From the NCBI GenBank assembly GCA_003220345.1, contig QHSC01000132.1:1-32735 (forward strand): 32,735 bases of DNA, given 5' to 3'. Below the pieces are notes generated by a model that saw nothing but the letters and a program-made list of their open reading frames with translations, did not search any database and had not been told where the DNA came from. Numbering within the stretch: position 1 is the first letter of the stretch; every line of letters starts with the position of its first letter. Below are positions 1 to 9,564 of this stretch, in pieces. The position numbers and the translations under genes are program-made. The DNA is from Candidatus Rokuibacteriota bacterium. Its GTDB lineage: Bacteria; Methylomirabilota; Methylomirabilia; Rokubacteriales; CSP1-6.

Positions 1-1197
1 TGTAGGCGAGCCACCAGCCCAGATAGCCCGTCACGGGATAGACGACGGCGGCGATGGGCCACTCGATCACCTTGTTGCCGATGTGGCGCACGAGCTGGGC
101 GAAGTTGTAGGCGGAGCGGCGCTCGCGCCACGTGCGGCGCAGGAACGGGATGTCGTCGAGCACGCCCAGGTACCAGCGCGCGTTCTGGCGCACCATGTTC
201 TCGGGCGTCTCCGGCAGATCGGTCAGCTCCACCATGGGCACGGCCTGGATCAGGATGCCGCGCGCGCCCAGGGCGTAGCCCAGCGTGGAGTCCTCCGTGG
301 CCCCCGCGGCCGGGAAACCGCCGAGGGACTGCATGACGTCCAGGCGCACGAACTGGTTGTGGCCCAGGCAGATCTGCGAGCGGCGGAAGAAGAGCTCGAA
401 GGGGGGGCGGACGAGGCGGCCCAGGCGCGGGAAGCGCGCGCAGAGGCCGTCGATCATCCGCACGCGCTTGACCTCGTTGATGAGGCGCGCGATCGACACG
501 CGGATGAAGATGGACGACTGCTGGATGGCGCAGATCTTCCCGCGGATGTCGAGCCGGTCGTAGTTGCCGAGAGAGAGCGTGATGCCCTGATAGGCGAGGC
601 TACCCTCCCCGTCGAGCTCGCGTGAGGCGATCCAGCGATAGGTGTCCGGATCGGGGATGGAATCGGCATCGCTCACGCCCACGAAGACGCGCGTGGGATC
701 GTAGGCCTCGCCCAGGAGCTCCCGCAGCGCCTCGGGGCGGAGCGCCCAGTTGAGCTGGTGCGCCTTACGGCCGGGCCCGGGCATGGCCAGGTGCGAGAGG
801 CGCTTCTGCTGGTAGGGCGGCAGCGTCTCGCGGAAGCGGCGCACGAGCTCGCCCGTGCTCACGCCCATGGCGGGATGTGGGTTGCGCTCCTCCTCCTCCT
901 TGGTCACCACCACCACGTGGAGGTTCGCGTGCGGATAGCGCGAGGCGCAGAGCGCGCGCAAGGTACCCGCGATGTCGGGTTCCTGATAGGCGGGCACCAA
1001 ATGGAGAAAGATGGGAGCTCCCTGGTCGCGCTCGAGGGCGTCTTCCCCCGGCAGCCCGGCCAGGCGCGCGTAGGCCTCGCGCACGAAGCGCACCGTGGTC
1101 AGCATGCCGCGCCAGTCGAGGCCCAGCTTGAACGAGGCGCGGATGTTCAGAAAGAGCGTGATGACGAACAGGATGGGCAGGAGGTAGTCCACGGCCG

Positions 1198-1201
<4 letters not shown>
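1..1201 (-). CDS. Membrane-associated family 2 glycosyltransferase, 3' end cut off by window edge
   Basis: The minus frame stays open from an ATG at 1201 to the window edge (400 codons seen), so the C-terminus is missing. A hydrophobic N-terminal segment (residues about 5-20) is followed by a GT-A catalytic domain: LVPAYQEP near 68-75, a KAHQLNWAL substrate-binding stretch at 147-155, the metal-binding DAD at 178-180, TEDSTLG at 302-308 (the catalytic ED) and RQNARW at 338-343, which matches the Q/RxxRW signature of processive or cellulose-synthase-like GT2 enzymes. Further hydrophobic sequence begins near the window edge. It should transfer sugar from a nucleotide sugar at the cytoplasmic membrane; the product cannot be told. 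Its ATG overlaps the ftsB stop (ATGA), so it is probably co-translated with ftsB. Family assignment is firm, specificity unknown. Confidence 0.85.
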
Positions 1202-3860
<2,659 letters not shown>

Positions 3861-3864
<4 letters not shown>

Positions 3865-4100
3865 CCCTGCCCGTCCTTGTCCCACTCGAAGGGCTCGGTC
3901 CTGAGGAGACCGCCCTCGTCCTTGGTCAGGAGCTCGATGCGCTTCTCGGCCTCCTCGAGGTACTTGGAGCAGCGACGGGCGAGGGCCACGCCTTCCTCGA
4001 AGACCTTGAGCGAGTCTTCGAGAGGCAGCTCGCCCGTCTCGAGGCGGTCCACGATCTCCTCGAGACGCTGGAGGGCGTCCTCAAACTTGATGTCGCTCAT
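3861..4100 (-). CDS. xseB: Exodeoxyribonuclease VII small subunit
   Basis: 79 aa, all helical, beginning MSDIKFEDALQRLEEIVDRLE, the conserved XseB signature, followed by ELPLEDSLKVFEEGVALARRC. It binds XseA in several copies to form the single-strand-specific exonuclease VII used in mismatch repair and DNA processing. The start lies 20 bases inside the end of xseA, and the stop overlaps the ispA start, so translation of the three genes is probably coupled. Length is typical. Confidence 0.95.
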
Positions 4101-5442
4101 CCCGTTCCCGGACCTCCGTGACGCGGGCGCCGAGGGCGCCCTGGTGCAGCAGGATCTCGAGCAGGTCGCCGGCCCGCGCCTGCGCGGCCGAGCGGACGAG
4201 CGCGCCCGAGGGCAGCCGCGTCACGCTATAGCCTCGCGAGAGGACGGCGAGGGGCGAGAGGCTCTCGAGGCGGCCCACCGAGGTGGCAAAGCGCGCGCGC
4301 GACGCCTGGACGCCGTGCGCGGCCCCGGAGACCAGCCGCCCGCGGAGCTGGCCGAGCAGCGCAACATCGGCGCTGATTCTCGCGGCCGGATTCCTCGCAC
4401 TCAGGGCCTGCGTGAGGAGCGCGAGGCGGTGGCGGATCTGTCGCTGGCCCGCGCGCAGCCCGAGGCGCAGCCTCCCCTGCAGGTCATCCAGGCGGCGGTA
4501 GAGATCTCGCAGCGCGCGGGCGGGATCCGTCAGGACCCGGCGCCGCGCGAGGAAGTGGAGGCGCTCGCGCTGGGCCGTCACATCCGCCGTCATCGCCTGC
4601 TTGAGCCGGGCGTAGAGGTCCACGAGGCGCTCGATCACCGCGAGCTTCTCGCGCACCACCAGCTCGGCGGCGCCGGAAGGCGTGGGCGCGCGCAGATCGG
4701 CCACGAAATCGGCGATGGTGAAGTCGGTCTCGTGACCGACGGCCGAGATCACGGGCACCCGGCAGGCCACGATGGCGCGGGCCACCGTCTCGTCGTTGAA
4801 AGCCCAGAGGTCCTCGATGGAGCCGCCCCCGCGCCCCACCACGATCACGTCCAGCTCCGCCATCTCCTGGAGGTTCACGAGGGCCTGGACGATCTCGGCG
4901 GGCGCGCCGTCGCCCTGCACGCGCACGGGGGCGATGAGAATGCGCAGGTCGCCGAAGCGGCGGCCGATGATGTTGAGCATGTCGCGGATGGCCGCGCCCG
5001 TGGGCGAGGTGACGATGCCGATGACGCGCGGGTAGACGGGGAGCTTCCGCTTGCGGCCATCGTCGAAGAGCCCTTCCGCCTCCAGCTTGCGCTTGAGCTG
5101 CTCGAAGGCGAGCTGGAGCGCGCCCAGGCCCTGCGGCTCCATGAGCTCGACGACCAGCTGGTATTGACCACGGGCGGCGTACACGTCGAGGCCGCCGAAG
5201 GCGAGCACGTGCATGCCGTCCTCGGGCTCGAAGCGCACGCGCCGCCCGCGCCCCCTGAAGAGCACGGCCGAGAGCTGCGCCCCCTCGTCCTTCAGCGTGA
5301 AGTACGCGTGCCCCGAGGACGGCACGCGTAGATTCGAGATCTCGCCCTCCACCCAGACCGCGGGAAACATCCCCTCCAGCGTCCCCTTGATCCCCGCCGT
5401 CAGCTCCGAAACCGTGTAGACCCTCCGCTCCCCCCCGCTCAT
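4081..5442 (-). CDS. xseA: Exodeoxyribonuclease VII large subunit
   Basis: 453 aa from the ATG at 5442, which overlaps the folD stop (ATGA). The N-terminal OB-fold (about residues 10-105, with VWVEGEISNLRVPSSGHAYF) binds single-stranded DNA. The catalytic domain carries GIVTSPTGAAIRDM, IVVGRGGGSIEDLWAFNDE and VISAVGHETDFTIADFVADLRAPTPSGAAE, all diagnostic of XseA. A long helical segment follows, and the C-terminus ends with the LSRGYSV motif and a basic tail. Together with XseB it degrades single-stranded DNA in both directions to oligonucleotides. The open frame continues upstream, but the conserved N-terminus and overlap fix this start. Confidence 0.96.
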   Translation of the reverse strand: MSGGERRVYTVSELTAGIKGTLEGMFPAVWVEGEISNLRVPSSGHAYFTLKDEGAQLSAVLFRGRGRRVRFEPEDGMHVLAFGGLDVYAARGQYQLVVELMEPQGLGALQLAFEQLKRKLEAEGLFDDGRKRKLPVYPRVIGIVTSPTGAAIRDMLNIIGRRFGDLRILIAPVRVQGDGAPAEIVQALVNLQEMAELDVIVVGRGGGSIEDLWAFNDETVARAIVACRVPVISAVGHETDFTIADFVADLRAPTPSGAAELVVREKLAVIERLVDLYARLKQAMTADVTAQRERLHFLARRRVLTDPARALRDLYRRLDDLQGRLRLGLRAGQRQIRHRLALLTQALSARNPAARISADVALLGQLRGRLVSGAAHGVQASRARFATSVGRLESLSPLAVLSRGYSVTRLPSGALVRSAAQARAGDLLEILLHQGALGARVTEVRERDERHQV

Positions 5443-6293
5443 GCGGCACCGAGCTGGCGGGTGGCGGCGAGGAGGGTGTTCTTCATGAGCATGGCGATGG
5501 TCATGGGGCCGACGCCGCCGGGCACGGGGGTGATGGCGCGGGCGCGCTGGGAGGCTGATTCGAAATCGACGTCGCCCGCGAGCTTGCCGGTGTCGAGCCG
5601 GTTGACGCCGACGTCGATGACCACGGCGCCTTCCTTGATCATGTCGCCCGTGATCACGCGCGGCTTGCCCGCGGCCACGCAGAGGATGTCCGCGCGACGG
5701 CAGTGGGCCGCGAGATCCCGCGTGCGCGTGTGGCACATGGTCACCGTGGCGTTGCGCGCGAGGAGGAGCTGGGCCAGCGGCTTGCCGACCAGACGCGAGC
5801 GGCCCACCATGACTGCCTCCGCGCCTTCGATGGGGATCCCGTAGTGATCGAGGATCTCGATGCACCCGGCGGGCGTGCACGGGACGGCGGTGGGCTTGCC
5901 GCCGAGCAGGTTGCCCAGGCTCATCGGGTGAAGGCCGTCGGCGTCCTTCTGGGGCGCGATGGCGGCCACGGCCTGGTCCTCGTCCATGCCCTTGGGCAGC
6001 GGGAGCTGGAGGAGGATGCCGTGGAGGGCAGGGTCGGCGTTGATCCGCCGGATCGTGTCGAGCAGCTCGGCCTGCGTGCACCCCTGCGGGAACAGGAAAT
6101 CGCGCGAGGCGATGCCCACCTCGTCGGCCGCGCGCTTCTTGTTGCGGACGTAGATCTGGGAGGCAGGATCCTCGCCCACGAGGATGACGGCCAGGGTGGG
6201 CTCGACGCCGGTTTTCTGCTTGAGGGCCGCCACGCCGGCCTTGACCTCGGCCAGCACCTTGTCCGCGACCGGCCTGCCGTGGAGGATCTGCAC
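5439..6293 (-). CDS. folD: Bifunctional methylenetetrahydrofolate dehydrogenase/cyclohydrolase
   Basis: 284 aa starting with GTG at 6293, six bases after the ymdB stop codon begins to clear. FolD interconverts 5,10-methylene-, methenyl- and 10-formyl-tetrahydrofolate with NADP. Key segments are YVRNKKRAADEVGI with the catalytic Lys, GILLQLPLPKGMDEDQAVAAI, QKDADGLHPMSLGNL, PCTPAGCIEILDHYGI and the nucleotide-binding VVGRS-like VMVGRSRLVGKPLAQLL, ending with GGVGPMTIAMLMKNTL. All catalytic regions are intact and the length is normal. It provides one-carbon units for purines, thymidylate and formyl-Met-tRNA, fitting the surrounding translation cluster. Confidence 0.96.
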   Translation of the reverse strand: MQILHGRPVADKVLAEVKAGVAALKQKTGVEPTLAVILVGEDPASQIYVRNKKRAADEVGIASRDFLFPQGCTQAELLDTIRRINADPALHGILLQLPLPKGMDEDQAVAAIAPQKDADGLHPMSLGNLLGGKPTAVPCTPAGCIEILDHYGIPIEGAEAVMVGRSRLVGKPLAQLLLARNATVTMCHTRTRDLAAHCRRADILCVAAGKPRVITGDMIKEGAVVIDVGVNRLDTGKLAGDVDFESASQRARAITPVPGGVGPMTIAMLMKNTLLAATRQLGAA

Positions 6294-6298
6294 CGCGC

Positions 6299-7093
6299 TC
6301 AGTCGGAAAGGGGCACGCGCAACCGCTCGATCGAGAGCCCTCGGCCGGTCTCGGCGTCGACCTTGATCAGGGCGCCGTGGAGCGCCACGGGGCCCTTGGC
6401 GGGCTCGAAACGATTCGGCATCTGCGAGATGAACCGGTCGAGGGCCAGATCCTTGTCCACGCCGATGACGGAGTCGGTGGGGCCCGTCATGCCCAGATCG
6501 GTGATGTAGGCCGTGCCCTGCGGCAGCACGCGCTCGTCCGCCGTCTGGACGTGGCGGTGCGTGCCGACGACGGCGCTCACCCGCCCGTCGAGATACCAGC
6601 CCATGGCCTGCGACTCGCTGGTGGCCTCGGCGTGCATGTCCACGATGATGACGGGCGTGTCCTTGCGGAGCTCGGGCAGGATCTCGTCGGCCTTCCGGAA
6701 AGGGCAGTCGATGGGCAGCATGAACACGCGGCCCATGAGGTTGAGCACGGCCACCTTGTGCGGGCCGGTCTTCACCGTGACGTAGCCGGCACCCGGCGTG
6801 CCTGCGGGGAAATTTGCCGGCCGCAGCAGAAGGTTATCCTTCGCGATGTGCTCGACGATCTCCTTCTTGTCCCAGATGTGGTTGCCGGAGGTCATGACGT
6901 CCACGCCCTGCTCGAGGAAAGCGCGCGCCATCTGGGGCGTGACCCCGAACCCCCCGGCCGAGTTCTCCACGTTGACGATGGCGAGATCGACGTCATGCTG
7001 CTTGCGGAGCTTGGGCAGCAGGACCTGGACAGCGCGCCGCCCGGGCTCACCAAAGACGTCGCCAACGCAGAGGATCGTGAGCGGCTTGGCCAT
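6299..7093 (-). CDS. ymdB: YmdB-type metallophosphoesterase (TIGR00282 family)
   Basis: 264 aa from the ATG at 7093, five bases after the rny stop. Metal ligands expected for this family are present: Asp in CVGDVFGEPGR, Glu and Asn in NVENSAGGFG, Asn/His in TSGNHIWDKKE, His in DMHAEATSES, and the GTHRHVQTADERVLPQGTAYITDLGMTGP block. In Bacillus and Deinococcus relatives these enzymes hydrolyse 2',3'-cyclic nucleotides (and some cAMP), and they sit next to RNase Y exactly as here. It may therefore act on RNA-degradation products. The substrate in this organism is inference. Confidence 0.92.
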   Translation of the reverse strand: MAKPLTILCVGDVFGEPGRRAVQVLLPKLRKQHDVDLAIVNVENSAGGFGVTPQMARAFLEQGVDVMTSGNHIWDKKEIVEHIAKDNLLLRPANFPAGTPGAGYVTVKTGPHKVAVLNLMGRVFMLPIDCPFRKADEILPELRKDTPVIIVDMHAEATSESQAMGWYLDGRVSAVVGTHRHVQTADERVLPQGTAYITDLGMTGPTDSVIGVDKDLALDRFISQMPNRFEPAKGPVALHGALIKVDAETGRGLSIERLRVPLSD

Positions 7094-7098
7094 GCGGA

Positions 7099-8703
7099 TT
7101 ACTTCGCCACTTCCACGGCGCGCGTCTCGCGGATCACGATCACCTTGATGTGCCCGGGGTACTGCATCTCGGCCTCGATGCGCTTGGAGATGTCCTTGGC
7201 GAGCTGGTGCGCGTCGAGGTCGGTGATCTGCTCGGCCTTGGTCATGATGCGGAGCTCGCGGCCCGCCTGGATCGCGTAGCACATCTCCACGCCCTTGTAG
7301 GACATGGCGATCTCCTCGAGCTTGGCGAGACGCTTGATGTAGCTCTCCAGCACGTCGCGGCGGGCGCCCGGGCGGGCGGCCGAGATGCCGTCGGCGGCCT
7401 CGGTCAGCACAGCCTCGATGGTCTCGGGCTCCACGTTCTCGTGGCCGCAGAGCGCGGCATTGATGACCTGCGCCGACTCTCCCCACTTGGTCAGCACCTG
7501 CAGCGACAGCTCCGGGTGGCTGCCCTCCTGCTCGTGGGTCAGGGCCTTGCCGATGTCGTGGAGCAGGCCCATGCGCTTGGCGAGCTTGACGTCGGCCTTG
7601 ATCTCCGCCGCCATCATGCCGGCCAGCCACGCCACTTCCTTGGAGTGCTGGAGGCAGTTCTGGCCGTAGGAGGTCCGGTACTTCATGCGGCCCACCAGCT
7701 TGACCAGCTCAGGGTGCAGGCCGTGCACGCCCACCTCGAAGCAGGCCTTGTCACCCTCCTCCTTGAGGTGCTCCTCCATGTCCTTCTTGACCTTCTCGAC
7801 GACCTCCTCGATGCGCGCGGGGTGAATGCGGCCGTCGGCGATCAGCTTCTGCAGGGCCAGCCGCGCGATCTCCCGTCGGTAGGGGTCATAGGCCGAGATG
7901 AGGACGGCCTCCGGTGTGTCGTCCACGATCAGGTCCACGCCCGTGTGCAGCTCGAGGGCGCGGATGTTCCGCCCCTCGCGCCCGATGATGCGCCCCTTCA
8001 TGTCGTCCGAGGGCAGGTCCACGATGGAGACGGCCGTCTCGACGGTGTAGTCGGGGGCCAGGCGCTGGATGGTGGTGGCCAGCACTTCCTTGGCCTTGGC
8101 CTGCGCCGTCTCCCTGGCCTCCTCTTCGAGCTTCATGCCCAGGAGCTGGGCCTCGCGGCGAGACTCGACCTCGACCTGGGCCATGAGCTGTCGCTTGGCC
8201 TCCTCCGCCGTGAGCCCCGCGATGCCTTCGAGCTTGCGGCGCTGCTCTTCCAGGGCCGAGCTCAGGCGGGCTTCGGATGCCGAGACGACCTTGTCTCGCT
8301 CGCCCAGGGCGCGGTCGCGGGTCTGCAGCTCGCTCTCCCGCCGGTCGAGCTGGTCGAGCCGGCGGGCCAGCTGCTCCTCCTGCTGGAGCACGCGCCGCTC
8401 GACGTCCTGGATCTCCTTCTGCCGGGTGCGCGTCTCCTGCTCGAGCTCCCCGCGCATCTTGAGGGCCATTTCCTTGGCCTCGAGGTCAGCGGTGCGCACG
8501 CGCGACTCCGCCTCGCGCAGTTTGCTCTCTGCGTCAACGCGCGCCTGCTCCACCACGCGCTGCGCGTCACCGACGATTCGCTTGGCGCGGGTCTCGGCAT
8601 CACCCAGGGAGCGGGTGACGGAAAGCTTGTGGCTCATGTAGCCGACGAAGACGGCGAGGACGGCGACGAGGGGAAGGAGGACCAGGACGAGCTTGACGTC
8701 CAT
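7099..8703 (-). CDS. rny: Ribonuclease Y
   Basis: 534 aa from the ATG at 8703, which has GGAG seven bases upstream; a TTG four codons earlier is less likely. An N-terminal transmembrane helix (about residues 3-24) is followed by a long charged coiled coil to about residue 200, a KH RNA-binding domain with GRIIGREGRNIRALE, and an HD hydrolase domain with LLHDIGKALTHEQEGSH (metal-binding His-Asp) and GHENVEPET. RNase Y is a membrane-bound endonuclease that starts mRNA decay. It has its own strong promoter at 8781-8810, directly after the 6S RNA gene. Confidence 0.97.
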   Translation of the reverse strand: MDVKLVLVLLPLVAVLAVFVGYMSHKLSVTRSLGDAETRAKRIVGDAQRVVEQARVDAESKLREAESRVRTADLEAKEMALKMRGELEQETRTRQKEIQDVERRVLQQEEQLARRLDQLDRRESELQTRDRALGERDKVVSASEARLSSALEEQRRKLEGIAGLTAEEAKRQLMAQVEVESRREAQLLGMKLEEEARETAQAKAKEVLATTIQRLAPDYTVETAVSIVDLPSDDMKGRIIGREGRNIRALELHTGVDLIVDDTPEAVLISAYDPYRREIARLALQKLIADGRIHPARIEEVVEKVKKDMEEHLKEEGDKACFEVGVHGLHPELVKLVGRMKYRTSYGQNCLQHSKEVAWLAGMMAAEIKADVKLAKRMGLLHDIGKALTHEQEGSHPELSLQVLTKWGESAQVINAALCGHENVEPETIEAVLTEAADGISAARPGARRDVLESYIKRLAKLEEIAMSYKGVEMCYAIQAGRELRIMTKAEQITDLDAHQLAKDISKRIEAEMQYPGHIKVIVIRETRAVEVAK

Positions 8704-8780
8704 TGCTATCTCCAAACCGGGGAAACCCCGGACCGATCAGACTGTTCGGATACCACCCGAGCACCAAAAAATCGCTGAAA

Positions 8781-8810
8781 GTATAGGCGCTTCGGAGTGG
8801 AAAAGTCAAC
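8781..8810 (-). promoter_or_regulatory. Sigma70-type promoter for rny
   Basis: On the minus strand, TTGACT (8810-8805) is followed by an 18-base spacer and TATACT (8786-8781). It points to rny, whose start is about 80 bases further on. The 3' end of the 6S RNA gene abuts it upstream, so rny does not depend on read-through of 6S. Confidence 0.75.
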
Positions 8811-8819
8811 GAGGGAGGC

Positions 8820-8995
8820 GCCCCGCCTCTGCCGTGTGCCGACGGTGTTTCGAACCTGGCAAGCCAGGTGGGCGCCAAAATGGAGGGCTTCAGGCTTCCC
8901 CTCCAAAGAGGGGCATGCGCACCACCCTCGTGAGCGGCGTCCTCTTGTGTATCGAGGTTGAAACTTTCCCCCGACATCACAAACAGCGCAGGGCC
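8820..8995 (-). ncRNA. ssrS: 6S RNA (SsrS)
   Basis: The 330-base gap between zapA and rny has no good reading frame but carries 6S RNA hallmarks. On the minus strand it begins with a CCCTGCGCTGT arm that can pair with the 3' arm ACGGCAGAGG. The central region holds GTGCGCATGCCCC, GGGGAAGCCTGAA and GCGCCCACCTGGCTTGCCAGGTTCGAAAC broken here into its motifs: GCATGCC, GAAGCCT, GCCCACCT and AGGTTCGAAA, as in deltaproteobacterial 6S RNAs. The zapA-ssrS neighbourhood is classical. 6S RNA mimics an open promoter and sequesters sigma70 RNA polymerase in stationary phase. A promoter at 9001-9029 is placed for it. Ends are estimated to within about 10 bases. Confidence 0.82.
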
Positions 8996-9000
8996 CCTCC

Positions 9001-9029
9001 TGTCTACATCCGGCGGGGCCGGCAGTCAA
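9001..9029 (-). promoter_or_regulatory. Sigma70-type promoter for 6S RNA
   Basis: On the minus strand, TTGACT (9029-9024), a 17-base spacer and TAGACA (9006-9001) lie just downstream of the zapA stop. The predicted start is near 8994, at the start of the GGGCCCTGCGC arm of the 6S RNA, which supports both calls. Confidence 0.75.
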
Positions 9030-9031
9030 GT

Positions 9032-9328
9032 TTAGGTCTGACGCGGTGCGATGGCCTCCAGCACGCTGATCATGGCCCCGATGCGCTTGGGCACCTCGCC
9101 CTCGTAGCCGGCCAGCTCCTCACGGGCGCGGAACAGCTCGTCGGCGATGTAGAGGGCGGACAGGGCCAGGGCCTTGACGGGGTCCTGCCCCCGCACCTGC
9201 CCCTCCACGCTCTTCGCGCGCTGCTCGACATAAGCGGCGAGGTCACGGACGTACTTGGGGTCCGCCTCGCTGCGGATCGTGTACTTCTGTCCGAGGATCT
9301 CGACCTCGACGCGGTGGGCCTCGCTCAT
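9032..9328 (-). CDS. zapA: Cell division protein ZapA
   Basis: 98 aa. The N-terminal domain has VEVEILGQKYTIRSEADPKYV, typical of ZapA, followed by LAAYVEQRAKSVEGQ and a helical C-terminus with ALALSALYIADELFRAREEL. ZapA tetramers bundle FtsZ filaments at the division ring. Its ATG overlaps the stop of the upstream small coiled-coil gene (ATGA), and 6S RNA lies downstream, the same order as in many Proteobacteria. Confidence 0.93.
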   Translation of the reverse strand: MSEAHRVEVEILGQKYTIRSEADPKYVRDLAAYVEQRAKSVEGQVRGQDPVKALALSALYIADELFRAREELAGYEGEVPKRIGAMISVLEAIAPRQT

Positions 9329-9549
9329 AGCTGGAGTTTCTCCATTTCCTTGAGCATGGCGTTGACCTGCGACAGCACGTCCTTGCGCTCTTGCCGGAGC
9401 CGGGCAAGCTCCGCGCGGTCGCTCTCGCCGGCCCCGAGTCTGGCCTGGAGCTGCTCGCGCTCGCGTCGGAGCATGGCGATCGCCTCGGCGGCCCGGCGCA
9501 CCGCCTTCTCGAGCTCTTCCAGCCGGTCGCTCAGCGGCTGCTCGGGCAT
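9325..9549 (-). CDS. Small coiled-coil protein, ZapB-like
   Basis: 74 aa that are almost entirely predicted coiled coil, with Leu at heptad spacing (LEELEKAV, AMLRREREQLQARL, LARLRQERKDVLSQVNAMLKEMEKL) and many Arg/Glu pairs. The start is an ATG with GGGGAG eight bases upstream. It sits between pheT and zapA and is translationally coupled to zapA. ZapB is a coiled-coil partner of ZapA, so a role at the Z ring is a reasonable inference from position and shape. Sequence alone is too low in complexity to prove it. Confidence 0.75.
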   Translation of the reverse strand: MPEQPLSDRLEELEKAVRRAAEAIAMLRREREQLQARLGAGESDRAELARLRQERKDVLSQVNAMLKEMEKLQL

Positions 9550-9564
9550 CGATCTCCCCTCATG

